NCBI GenBank assembly: GCA_030145055.1
Contig: JAQYWK010000001.1
Coordinates: 1-64,000, forward strand
Direction: 5' to 3'
Length of the DNA stretch: 64,000 nt
Origin: Desulfovibrio sp.
Lineage (GTDB): Bacteria; Desulfobacterota; Desulfovibrionia; Desulfovibrionales; Desulfovibrionaceae
Under the pieces are notes generated by a model. It made no database searches and was not told the origin of the DNA. It saw nothing but the letters and a program-made list of their open reading frames with translations. A program made the translations under genes and the position numbers. Of the stretch, positions 45,970 to 54,733 are shown piece by piece (the stretch's first letter is position 1; every line of letters begins with the position of its first letter).

Positions 45970-47298
45970 TTAATCACTTGTTTTCTTAAGCAACTTTTTA
46001 AGCTGAACATCGTTAGTAAAAACGGTTAAAGCTTCACCGATTATAACACGCGCATCCTCGTCCATGCCTACTTTTAAAAATATTGCACCAATGTTTCGGG
46101 CAACAGCAGGTGAGGATTTATGAATATCTCCATCAATATTAATGGCTCTCTTGAACGCCTGAGCACACTTAGCATACTCTTTACCATCAGTATAAGCCAA
46201 CCCTATATTATAATATAAGCCAGCTTCTTTGGGAGCAACCCTAAGAGCTTCTTTATAATTAGAAACTGCATTTTCCCATTTACCTTGCTTGCGCATAGCA
46301 ATCCCGAGCCGGTTATAGGTCTCAAGATCCTCGGAACTAAGACTTCCGGACTTTACCACGAGAAGTTTAGTATAGTACTTTTCAGCCATCGAAGGGGAAA
46401 CCTCGAACAATGACTCAGCAATCCCGCTCATAACCTGAGAAAGATAGCTATGCGCTTCTTTAACCGCACACTTACATGCCAGATCAAAGAAAACCTCTGC
46501 GTCATCAAGCTCATCGCGCTCCAGATGCACGCGTCCTATCTCACATTTTCGTTCAGTATTTAAAGGACTGATTCGGTCGAGCTTCTTCAAATAAAATAAG
46601 TACTGTTCGTCATCACTGTCTTTATAAAACTCAGCTAACTTCTTAATAGGCTCCATGAAAACAGTAGACTGCTCATGCGCCTGCATATAAGATTTCAGAG
46701 CTTCATCTCGACTACCAAGCCCGCTAAGAGCATCTCCTATCAACATCAGAGCTGCAGGACTGCCAGGCTTAATCTCTAAAATCTTTTCACCCACAAGCAT
46801 TACTTTTTCAAGCTCTCCCTTTCGGAGTAGCTCCTTACCCACCTGTACCAGCTGATTCAACTTACCCTGCGGCTTAATCGTGAAAGCCAATTTTTGAACT
46901 AAACTATCGACTGAAACAGGCTTGGTAATAATGTTGCTTGCGCCAATTTCATGCAAAAGAATTAGCTCTTCTTCGCTTATCTCACCAGTCAAAACAACCA
47001 TTTTTACATCAGGAAAAAGCTTTCTGATATTCAGAATAAAATCAGCAGAAGGTTTACCTTTTAAAAGCCTTTCCACAAAGACAATAACAGGACCACCTTC
47101 ACCAACTTTTTCTTTAACTTCGCGCATCGCCGGAGCCTGGTCCTGAAAAACCGACAGGCAATCTCTTCGAATTGCCAGAATTTTATATAAAGTTCCTCGA
47201 AGAAGCTTATAAAAACCGGGCTCATCGCTTAAAAGAACTATATATCCCGAACGGCCTTCAAAGTACTCGCGAACAATCTGATCGTAATGAGTTGCCAC
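45970..47298 (-). CDS. degenerate receiver-TPR protein
   Basis: Protein of 442 residues. The N-terminal 120 residues look like a response-regulator receiver (YIVLLSDEPGFYKLL, VVLTGE, NIITKPVSVDSL). The phospho-Asp is replaced by Val-Glu (IVFVERLL), so phosphorylation is doubtful. The rest is tetratricopeptide repeats, clearest at about 335-400 (NAVSNYKEALRVAPKEAGLYYNIGLAYTDGKEYAKCAQAFKRAI). Family of TPR-receiver proteins seen in Desulfovibrio, where they scaffold protein contacts. The start is GTG at 47298 with GAGAGGGG upstream. Confidence 0.82.
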   Translation of the reverse strand: MATHYDQIVREYFEGRSGYIVLLSDEPGFYKLLRGTLYKILAIRRDCLSVFQDQAPAMREVKEKVGEGGPVIVFVERLLKGKPSADFILNIRKLFPDVKMVVLTGEISEEELILLHEIGASNIITKPVSVDSLVQKLAFTIKPQGKLNQLVQVGKELLRKGELEKVMLVGEKILEIKPGSPAALMLIGDALSGLGSRDEALKSYMQAHEQSTVFMEPIKKLAEFYKDSDDEQYLFYLKKLDRISPLNTERKCEIGRVHLERDELDDAEVFFDLACKCAVKEAHSYLSQVMSGIAESLFEVSPSMAEKYYTKLLVVKSGSLSSEDLETYNRLGIAMRKQGKWENAVSNYKEALRVAPKEAGLYYNIGLAYTDGKEYAKCAQAFKRAINIDGDIHKSSPAVARNIGAIFLKVGMDEDARVIIGEALTVFTNDVQLKKLLKKTSD

Positions 47299-47604
47299 AA
47301 ACCCCTCTCTTTCTTATCGAAACAGCCAAATATATTTCAGAAGCACTAATCATCAATTATCTACCAGCCAAACTGATACTGTTCACCATCTAAGCCACAG
47401 TATGGTCTAACTCTATAAAGAGAGGTTCGCACGAAATGAGCGAGATGCACAAGTGCTACTTTCTTGATTTTAGAGATAAAAACGAATTTAAACCGATTAT
47501 TTAAATAAAAATACTTAAATAGAATCAGCAGGATGCAATAAACATCCCCAACTCGAATAAGGGAGTTTGAGAGAGTAGACCCCAACGAATAAGGTCCGCA
47601 CAAT
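47299..47604. other. intergenic region, no gene seen
   Basis: About 300 bases between sppA end and the receiver-TPR gene on the minus strand. The open frame across it lacks a start supported by a ribosome site and resembles no protein. Possibly holds the promoter of the receiver-TPR group. Confidence 0.4.
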
Positions 47605-48489
47605 TCAATACGAAAGAATAAAACCATCCCCTCCAAATGAACCGGAAGGTATAATGCCCAGCGAACCAAGTATTTCCTTAAGCAGCGGCTTATCTATTTC
47701 AGGTCCTTCAATAAAAGGGACATCCCCTTCAATGTTACATAGAGCCTTCAAAACAGTGACGCTGTCTTCGAATCCACCGAGCCTATCCACAAGACCAAGT
47801 TCTTTTGCTTCACGTCCGGACATAGCCCTACCGTCAGCAATTTTTTCTACATCTTTGCGGTCAAGCTTACGGGCCGCGGCAACGTCATCTACAAACATAT
47901 TATGCATGTCCATAATTAAGTGTTGAAGATATTTGCGTTGCTCTTCTGTCAACGCCGAAAACGGAGACCCTGCACCCTTTAGATTTCCACTGGTAATCAT
48001 GATCGGTTTAATGCCGATCTTGTCCATGAGCTGTTTGAAACTTGCGTACTCAGCTTTAACCCCGATACTGCCAGTGATCGAACCCGAGTTGGCAACAATC
48101 TGAGTGGCCGGGGCCGCAGCGTAATAGCCTCCTGAAGCCGCAACCGTTCCAAATGAAGCAACGATAGGCTTAACTTCCGCAAACCGCTTTACCGCAAGGT
48201 ATAGTTCTTGTGACGGCGCAATGGTGCCGCCCGGAGAATTAATCCGTAAAAGAACGCCCTTAACGGATTCGTCTCTACGTAATTCACGTAAAAACTTAAC
48301 CGTGGGTAAAGAGTCTGTAATAGTTCCCTGTATATTAACCACACCGATCATATCTGATCCCAGCATGCGGTCTGCTTTCCCATTAAAAAAGGCTGTGATC
48401 CCCCATAGGAGAATCACAGCCATTAAAAGCAGGCTAAATCCGAATATAAACGGATGCCTTACAGAGAAACTATGCCTAGGATTCGTCAT
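47605..48489 (-). CDS. sppA: signal peptide peptidase SppA
   Basis: Inner-membrane serine protease that degrades cleaved signal peptides, 294 residues from ATG 48489. One N-terminal helix (about 14-34) precedes the S49 domain. That domain has the nucleophile region SFGTVAASGGYYAAAPATQ, SGSITGSIGV and the lysine-containing KGAGSPFSALTEEQR. It is the short single-domain form, unlike the 618-residue E. coli enzyme. The ATG overlaps the rpsA stop region by 14 bases, so the true start is inside rpsA. Confidence 0.93.
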   Translation of the reverse strand: MTNPRHSFSVRHPFIFGFSLLLMAVILLWGITAFFNGKADRMLGSDMIGVVNIQGTITDSLPTVKFLRELRRDESVKGVLLRINSPGGTIAPSQELYLAVKRFAEVKPIVASFGTVAASGGYYAAAPATQIVANSGSITGSIGVKAEYASFKQLMDKIGIKPIMITSGNLKGAGSPFSALTEEQRKYLQHLIMDMHNMFVDDVAAARKLDRKDVEKIADGRAMSGREAKELGLVDRLGGFEDSVTVLKALCNIEGDVPFIEGPEIDKPLLKEILGSLGIIPSGSFGGDGFILSY

Positions 48490-50224
48490 CCTCAGACTCA
48501 GCAGCTTTCGCTTCGGTTGCATCTTCAAGCTTCTGCCTGAGGAGTTCACCCAAAGTGTTGCCGGAATCAGCAGGACCAGAACGGAATTCTTTTGGCTTGC
48601 TCTTGTCGCCATCTTCTTTCAGCTGTTTGATGGACAGACCTAGTCTGCGTTCATCAGCGCTAACGTGGATGACTTTGGCCTGAATAGTAACGCCTTCTTT
48701 AAACATCTCAGAAGGATTCTTGATCTTCTTATGAGAGATTTCAGAAACGTGAACCAAACCTTCGATACCTTCTTCAACCTCAACAAAGAGACCGAAGTCA
48801 GTGATATTGGTGATAAGTCCTTCAAGGGTACAGCCGACTGGGTACTTAGAAGGTACCTGAGACCATGGGTCATCGGAGAGCTGCTTTACGCCGAGGGTGA
48901 ACTTTTCGTTTTCTTTATCAACAGTGAGGACTTTCGCCTGAACGGCATCGCCAACGCTGTAAACTTCTGAAGGGTGACGTACTTTTCTTGTCCAGGAGAT
49001 ATCAGAAACATGAATGAGTCCGTCAATACCGTCTTCGATACCGATGAACACACCAAATTCAGTGATATTCTTAATCTGACCTTCGAGAACTGTTCCTTCA
49101 GGGAACTTCTCTGCAACAACGTCCCAAGGATTAGGCTTAACTTGCTTCATACCAAGAGAGATGCGTTTTTTGTCAGGATCAACACCCAAAACAATAACGT
49201 CAACTTCGTCACCAACACGAACCATCTGTGAAGGATGACGGAGTTTGCGGGTCCAGGACATTTCAGAGATGTGAACAAGTCCTTCAACACCAGCTTCAAG
49301 CTCAACGAAAGCACCGTAATCAGCTAGGTTTGTAACCTTGCCAGAGAACTTGGAACCTTCAGGGTACTTGCCGGAGATGTCTTCCCATGGATCAGGAACG
49401 AGCTGTTTGAGTCCAAGAGAGACTTTCTGTCCTTCCTGGTCAAAATTAAGTACTTTAAGCTCTAGTTCATCACCAAGTGCGACCATTTCTTTAGGATGCT
49501 TAATGCGCTTCCAAGACATGTCGGTAATATGGAGAAGTCCGTCTAGACCGCCGAGATCGATGAACACACCGTATTCAGTGATGTTCTTAACCTTACCGAC
49601 AATTGTCTGCTCTTCTTCAAGAGTTTCGAGCAATTTGGAACGCATTTCATTACGCTGTTCTTCGAGAAGAACACGTCTTGAAACGATTACGTTGCTACGA
49701 CGACGGTTAATCTTAAGGATCTTAAATTCGTATGTCTGATCTACCAGTGCGTCCATATCTGGAACTGGGCGAAGATCGACGTGTGAGCCAGGTAGGAATG
49801 CTTCAACACCGTCGAGATCGACTGTGTAACCACCTTTAATGCGGCGTACGATTCTACCTTCAACAATGCCTTCACTTTCCTGCATTTCTTCGAGTTTGTC
49901 GAAGAGCTGCATGCGTTTAGCTTTGTCGCGAGAAAGATGGATAGTTCCTTCGTTTTCGTTTTTGTTTGAAACATAAACGTCAACTTTGTCACCGACCTTT
50001 ACGGTCATTTCGCCATCAACATCCAAGAATTCAGAAGCAGCAATCTGTCCTTCAGATTTGAAGTTAACATCAATAAGAACGAAGTCCTTATCAACCTTAA
50101 CAACTTCACCTAGTACAATACTACCTTCGTCCAAGTTTCCGAAATCGGCATTTAGATAATCTTCAAGGGCAGCCTCGAAGTCCATATCCATTTCCATTTC
50201 AGAGTTCATTTCATTATTTTCCAT
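48476..50224 (-). CDS. rpsA: 30S ribosomal protein S1
   Basis: mRNA-binding ribosomal protein of 582 residues with six S1/OB repeats, as in E. coli. Repeated motifs include EGLVHISEMSWTRKLRHPSQ and DGLIHVSDISWTRKVRHPSE. The acidic N-terminus MENNEMNSEMEM follows GGAGGTTAATT, deciding the start. Upstream in-frame codons back to 50305 are non-coding. It precedes sppA with overlap. Confidence 0.97.
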   Translation of the reverse strand: MENNEMNSEMEMDMDFEAALEDYLNADFGNLDEGSIVLGEVVKVDKDFVLIDVNFKSEGQIAASEFLDVDGEMTVKVGDKVDVYVSNKNENEGTIHLSRDKAKRMQLFDKLEEMQESEGIVEGRIVRRIKGGYTVDLDGVEAFLPGSHVDLRPVPDMDALVDQTYEFKILKINRRRSNVIVSRRVLLEEQRNEMRSKLLETLEEEQTIVGKVKNITEYGVFIDLGGLDGLLHITDMSWKRIKHPKEMVALGDELELKVLNFDQEGQKVSLGLKQLVPDPWEDISGKYPEGSKFSGKVTNLADYGAFVELEAGVEGLVHISEMSWTRKLRHPSQMVRVGDEVDVIVLGVDPDKKRISLGMKQVKPNPWDVVAEKFPEGTVLEGQIKNITEFGVFIGIEDGIDGLIHVSDISWTRKVRHPSEVYSVGDAVQAKVLTVDKENEKFTLGVKQLSDDPWSQVPSKYPVGCTLEGLITNITDFGLFVEVEEGIEGLVHVSEISHKKIKNPSEMFKEGVTIQAKVIHVSADERRLGLSIKQLKEDGDKSKPKEFRSGPADSGNTLGELLRQKLEDATEAKAAESEDDES

Positions 50225-50266
50225 AATTAACCTCCAACAACAATGTCCCCGGACAATTTTTGGCAT

Positions 50267-50296
50267 AGTATAATGGGGGAAGTACATTGAAATCAA
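50267..50296 (-). promoter_or_regulatory. rpsA: rpsA promoter
   Basis: On the minus strand, TTGATT (50291-50296) and TATACT (50267-50272) with 18-base spacing, about 43 bases before the rpsA ATG. Confidence 0.55.
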
Positions 50297-50656
50297 TTCG
50301 AGCATGCGTTCCGAGGCAGCCGATACACAAATTGACCATTGACAGTTAAGTCATACTTCATCCCTATGCCCTGAAAGGGTATCTTAAGTTTCAAGTCCAA
50401 TTATCAACAACGTTTTGTTCGCTGCTGGCAACTATTACAGACTTTTCCTCTTAAGATTAAGAGAACTGCTTCTATCTTAAAATTTAATATATGTAAACCA
50501 AATTAAGACTTAGTTCAAATTCAAAAGGCGAATAGTTAAGCAAAAAAACTCCTTTACAAAACCACCTTGTCATAAATTATATTTTAAATACGACCTTTAA
50601 CATTTTTAACCATCCTCTTTATCAGTATATATCTGACCCATCTTTTGAAATTCAAT

Positions 50657-50685
50657 TTGACAAGCGTAATAATATTAGAAACTAT
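50657..50685 (+). promoter_or_regulatory. possible promoter of the GGDEF-hemerythrin gene
   Basis: TTGACA (50657-50662) is a perfect -35 box. The -10 candidate AACTAT (50680-50685) at 17-base spacing is poor, so the call is weak. Confidence 0.3.
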
Positions 50686-50750
50686 CTACTAATAATGAAA
50701 TGTGCACATTAGGATCATGATTTAGATTTTAAAGGACTTATCGAGGTATC

Positions 50751-52097
50751 ATGAAAACAGGATCTGAAGCTGAACTTTTCTCAAGCGCGTTTACTTTCGC
50801 ATCTATAGGCATGGCTTTAGTTTCAACCAATGGAAGCTGGCTTAAAGTAAACTCAGCTCTTTGCAAAATACTCGGCTATACAGAAGCAGAGCTTATGTCC
50901 AAGACATTTCAAGACATAACTCATCCAGACGACCTTGATGAAGACCTAGACCGTGTACAGCAAATGCTCGATGGCTACATCGACACATACCAAATGGAAA
51001 AAAGATACTTCCATAAAGACGGACACATCATTCATGTTCTACTGAGTGTATCCCTTGTCCACAACGAAGACGGCACACCCAAATTTTTCATTTCTCAACT
51101 TCAAGATATAACAAGAAGAAAACAGCTTGAAGAAGAACTTACCCTGTTCGCAAAAGAAGATTTCCTAACCAAGATTGCCAATAGAAGACATTTCATCGAC
51201 AATGCCACAAGAGAAATGGTTCGCGGAAAGAGATTTAACGAGCCTCAGGCACTACTCATGATCGATATCGATTACTTCAAACAAGTAAACGATACTTACG
51301 GACACGACGTCGGCGATGAAGCTCTTAAAGCCATGGCTGACTGCTGCAAAGAAGGATTAAGAGCCGTTGATGTTTTAGGCCGTTTAGGCGGTGAAGAATT
51401 CGGAGTATTATTAATTAACACTCTCCCGGACCTTGCCCATCAAGTTGCTGAGCGCATACGTAAAGATATCGAAAAAATGGTTGTTCAGACGAGTAAAGGA
51501 CCTGTTTCTTTTACTGTAAGTATAGGACTCACGAATTTCAAAGGCAGCAGCAAAACACTTGAAGCACGTATGAAGCTTGCAGATAAAGCTCTCTACAGCG
51601 CGAAGAAAGCCGGACGCAATAAAGTCAAAATTATTAACGACATTGCAGATGAGTGCGTTAAAACAGACAATGGCGACACGCCTTTTGAGTGCTTAACTTG
51701 GAAGAAAGAATACGAATGCGGTAATAACACTATTGATAGCCAGCATAGACACCTCTTCAATCTCGCAAATGAACTTCTTTCGGCAATCATAACAGGATTG
51801 CCTGACCAAGAAGTTGAAGCAATGAGCAAGAAATTAATCACTCATACAATCATTCACTTCCGTGACGAAGACGCCATATATCGCCAGACAGAATTCCCAC
51901 TTGCAGATGAACATAACAAAATTCACAATTCATTAATTAAAGAAATGCGTGAGCAAATTGCAAGATTTCAAGAGGACAACTCAACGGTTAATGAGTTGTT
52001 TGATTTTATGACCGTAAAAGTTGTCGAAGATCACATGATGAATGAAGATAGAAAGTTCTTTCCATACTTGCCAGAACATAAGAAGAAGCCGGATTAA
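50751..52097 (+). CDS. PAS-GGDEF-bacteriohemerythrin protein
   Basis: Cytoplasmic diguanylate cyclase of 448 residues. The PAS domain is about 10-125. The GGDEF domain is about 130-295 with the active loop GGEEF (G213-F217), and RAVD five residues before it forms the inhibitory I-site, so c-di-GMP feedback is likely. A complete bacteriohemerythrin domain (about 308-445) follows, with HRHLF, HTIIHFRDED, HNKIHNSL and EDHMMNED ligands for a di-iron centre that binds oxygen. The order implies that oxygen controls c-di-GMP synthesis (inference). No membrane helix. TCGAGGTATC precedes the ATG. Likely a single-gene unit. Confidence 0.93.
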   Translation: MKTGSEAELFSSAFTFASIGMALVSTNGSWLKVNSALCKILGYTEAELMSKTFQDITHPDDLDEDLDRVQQMLDGYIDTYQMEKRYFHKDGHIIHVLLSVSLVHNEDGTPKFFISQLQDITRRKQLEEELTLFAKEDFLTKIANRRHFIDNATREMVRGKRFNEPQALLMIDIDYFKQVNDTYGHDVGDEALKAMADCCKEGLRAVDVLGRLGGEEFGVLLINTLPDLAHQVAERIRKDIEKMVVQTSKGPVSFTVSIGLTNFKGSSKTLEARMKLADKALYSAKKAGRNKVKIINDIADECVKTDNGDTPFECLTWKKEYECGNNTIDSQHRHLFNLANELLSAIITGLPDQEVEAMSKKLITHTIIHFRDEDAIYRQTEFPLADEHNKIHNSLIKEMREQIARFQEDNSTVNELFDFMTVKVVEDHMMNEDRKFFPYLPEHKKKPD

Positions 52098-52132
52098 ATC
52101 CGACCTTCCTTATTCATCAAATTAAATAAACT

Positions 52133-52813
52133 TTACACCAGAGAATAATTATCCAAGCAGTCATGCTTAACATTTATACCCTGAGTAATGAAAATCACTG
52201 ATTCGGCGATGTTCGTCGCTTGATCCGCCACTCGCTCAAGATGATTGGATGCCATAATTAAATGAACGCCCCTTTCTACAAGCCGTGTTTCATGAACCAT
52301 ATCTTCAATCAGTCCCTTCAAAATTCTCACGTTCAAGCTATCGGCACTGTTATCCATGCCGCATACTTTTCCCGCAAGAACAGGATCTTCATCCGCAAAA
52401 GCTTTTACGGCCTTAGCTACCATTTCGTTCGCAATATCCGTCATCTGCTCAAGCATTTTATTATAAGGCAATGCCGGACGTGTGCTCAAAAACACTGCGC
52501 GTTGCGCCAAATTGACAGCTTCATCGCCAATTCTTTCAAGATTACTACTTATACGCATAGCTCCGACAATGAACCGCAAGTCTCCTGCCATAGGCTGATC
52601 CAAAGCTAATAGTCCGATATTAAATTTATCAAGTTCACATTCGAGCTCGTTGATTTTTATATCATTCATTATGACTTCTTCCGCCAGTTCCACATTATTC
52701 TCAAGCATAGCTTTAACCGCATTATGTAACGCGCCCTCAGCCATACTCGACATGCGTAAAATCTGAACCTTCAAATCATCCATTTTTTTGGTAAAATGCC
52801 CACGCTGCTCCAT
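52133..52813 (-). CDS. phoU: phosphate-signalling protein PhoU
   Basis: Helical regulator of 226 residues with two PhoU repeats. Each has the metal-binding E/D pattern (ERIGDEAVNLAQRAVFL and ERVADQATNIAESVIFI). It links the Pst transporter to PhoR. It follows pstB on the same strand by 67 bases. The other Pst and Pho genes are not in the window. Confidence 0.95.
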   Translation of the reverse strand: MEQRGHFTKKMDDLKVQILRMSSMAEGALHNAVKAMLENNVELAEEVIMNDIKINELECELDKFNIGLLALDQPMAGDLRFIVGAMRISSNLERIGDEAVNLAQRAVFLSTRPALPYNKMLEQMTDIANEMVAKAVKAFADEDPVLAGKVCGMDNSADSLNVRILKGLIEDMVHETRLVERGVHLIMASNHLERVADQATNIAESVIFITQGINVKHDCLDNYSLV

Positions 52814-52880
52814 ACTATATCTCCTACACTAACTTTAAATTCAAACAAATTAGACCTCACCGAGATGCAACCTTATATAT

Positions 52881-53642
52881 TTAACCGAAACGTCCGGTGA
52901 TATAATCTTCAGTCTGCTTGTTCTTGGGTTTGGTGAACATCGCCTCGGTTTGCCCTGTTTCAATCAACCGCCCCATGTAAAAAAAAGCAGTTTGATCAGA
53001 AACCCTTGCTGCTTGCTGCATGCTGTGAGTTACAATAATTATCGTAAACTTCTTCTTCAATTCATGGATCAAATCTTCAATCTTTTGTGTCGCAATAGGA
53101 TCCAGAGCAGAAGCAGGTTCATCCATAAGTAAAATCTCAGGCTCGACAGCGAGAGCTCTTGCAATACAAAGCCTCTGTTGCTGCCCACCGGAAAGGCTGA
53201 GAGCTGAAGCATGAAGTCTATCTTTGACCTCATCCCAAAGAGCACTGCCCTTTAAGCTCTCTTCCACCTTTACCGCCAGATACTCTTTATCTTTGATACC
53301 GTTTACACGCAGTCCGTAAGCAACATTTTCAAATATGGACTTCGGGAAGGGGTTCGGTTTTTGAAAAACCATGCCCACACGGCGTCTCAAAGTAACAACA
53401 TCTAGTCCCTGAGCATATATATCTTCATTATCAAGAGTGAGATCACCCTCAACCTTCGTACCAGGAATAAGATCATTCATTCTATTTAAACAGCGTAAGA
53501 AAGTACTTTTGCCACAACCGGAAGGACCGATAAGAGCGGTAACTCTATTCTCCGCAAAATCCATGGAAATCCCTTCAAGAGCTTTGAAGTCTCCATAGTA
53601 AAAATCTAGATTTCGGGAAGCGATTTTAACAACTTGCCCCAT
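52881..53642 (-). CDS. pstB: phosphate ABC transporter ATPase PstB
   Basis: Drives high-affinity phosphate uptake, 253 residues. Motifs: Walker [11 protein letters not shown]-loop [16 protein letters not shown], signature LSGGQQQR, Walker [14 protein letters not shown], switch His in VTHSM. The start is ATG 53642 with GGAGAG 7 bases upstream. The frame continues upstream to 53684 but is not supported. A candidate PHO box lies 55-72 bases upstream. Orphaned from pstSCA. Confidence 0.95.
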   Translation of the reverse strand: MGQVVKIASRNLDFYYGDFKALEGISMDFAENRVTALIGPSGCGKSTFLRCLNRMNDLIPGTKVEGDLTLDNEDIYAQGLDVVTLRRRVGMVFQKPNPFPKSIFENVAYGLRVNGIKDKEYLAVKVEESLKGSALWDEVKDRLHASALSLSGGQQQRLCIARALAVEPEILLMDEPASALDPIATQKIEDLIHELKKKFTIIIVTHSMQQAARVSDQTAFFYMGRLIETGQTEAMFTKPKNKQTEDYITGRFG

Positions 53643-53696
53643 TGGACACTCTCCATAAGTATTTACGTAATAAAAAAATCGCAATGCTGGCCAAAT

Positions 53697-53714
53697 GTGA
53701 ATCTTATGTGACAG
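53697..53714 (-). promoter_or_regulatory. candidate PHO box
   Basis: On the minus strand CTGTCACATAAGATTCAC resembles two direct PhoB repeats with the standard 11-base step. The first repeat matches well and the second only in four of seven bases. The position 55-72 bases before pstB ATG fits a PhoB-activated promoter. Confidence 0.45.
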
Positions 53715-53897
53715 CGCGATAAGAAGTAACTAGCCGCCATGGGTTACAGCCCAATGACTCGTTTGTTACATTTCAGTTACGCAGGGATTATGGAGAGAAA
53801 ATAAAGAAGAAAGGCAGGAGAAATAAGAATGAATGACCAAGACGATTAACAAATGCCTAGGGGCTGCTAAGTGCTAAGCAACCCAAAAAGAATCAAA

Positions 53898-54608
53898 CTA
53901 AAGCTTTATTTTAAGCTCTAAACCGTCAGCAGTTTTTTTAATTTCAGGGGCAATTCTGGTAGCAACACCGCTCTTATTGATGTACAAAACCAGTCTCAAT
54001 CTATCAGCCTGTTCCCCAAGAACGATTTTTTCGACAGAACAGTTTTTCAACCGATAAATTGATTTCGCGTAATTCTTCCACTGTCCACGAACATCTATAA
54101 CTAATTTCCTAGGACTACTTACATTAAACCAAGTAACCCGCTCAGCTTGCTGAGAAAGGGATAGCTTCAAAGTAACATATTCATTGGTGCAATCAACCTT
54201 AAGATCGCTAATTTTACCAGCTGCTCTTTTAGCCTTAACGACCTTTGCCGGACTTTCAGTAACAGCTACCGCCGCAACTTTTTTCACTTCTGAAACTTTC
54301 ATAGACAGAGAACTTCCAGAATCGGAGACGTTTGCTACAGTAGAATTCCCTGCGGCAACGACCGGCACATAATCAGTGGTAGAGTTCGTAGAGGCTTCAG
54401 CAATCACAACTTCATCTTCTGATGAAGAAAGAGGCAAAACAATATTACTCACGGGCTTTCTAACCACAGAACTTGAGGTTTCGTTCGTGACAGCACCGAA
54501 TTCAGCAATATAAGAATCAAAAGTCCCCATATAGTACAAAGCGTAAGCTGCTGAACTGAGTAGAACCATAAAAATCATAAATATCGTAATAGAGCGTAAA
54601 GACATCAT
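53898..54608 (-). CDS. AMIN-domain membrane protein
   Basis: Protein of 236 residues from ATG 54608 (AAAAGG just upstream). One N-terminal helix (about 5-25) is followed by a Ser/Thr/Val-rich linker. The C-terminal AMIN domain is about 135-235 (SDLKVDCTNEYVTLKLSLSQ, KLVIDVRGQW, RLRLVLYI). AMIN domains target proteins to peptidoglycan and secretin complexes. No amidase or secretin is attached here. It lies beside the pstB promoter region and has no clear operon partner. Confidence 0.82.
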   Translation of the reverse strand: MMSLRSITIFMIFMVLLSSAAYALYYMGTFDSYIAEFGAVTNETSSSVVRKPVSNIVLPLSSSEDEVVIAEASTNSTTDYVPVVAAGNSTVANVSDSGSSLSMKVSEVKKVAAVAVTESPAKVVKAKRAAGKISDLKVDCTNEYVTLKLSLSQQAERVTWFNVSSPRKLVIDVRGQWKNYAKSIYRLKNCSVEKIVLGEQADRLRLVLYINKSGVATRIAPEIKKTADGLELKIKL

Positions 54609-54733
54609 TATCCTTTTAAGTTTCAATGCTTAATTTAATTGCCAAAAAGCAATGTATGTAATTTTTGCACCGAAAGCAAAGCTAAACACCCCACTATCTT
54701 GACTCACACAGAGATTCAGGGTTCAATCACGAC

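Larger units (their letters stand above)
50225..50750. other. intergenic region with rpsA and DGC promoters
   Basis: About 526 AT-rich bases between divergent rpsA and the diguanylate cyclase gene. It holds candidate promoters on both strands. No RNA gene or long ORF is visible, though the length leaves room for a leader or small RNA. Confidence 0.4.

Noticed and set aside
47361-47669. Open frame of 102 codons downstream of sppA
   Set aside because: No ribosome site, overlaps the sppA end, composition unlike a protein, no family.
53828-53850. Six-codon ORF MNDQDD with a good ribosome site
   Set aside because: Too short to support and no hairpin or coupled gene to suggest a leader peptide.
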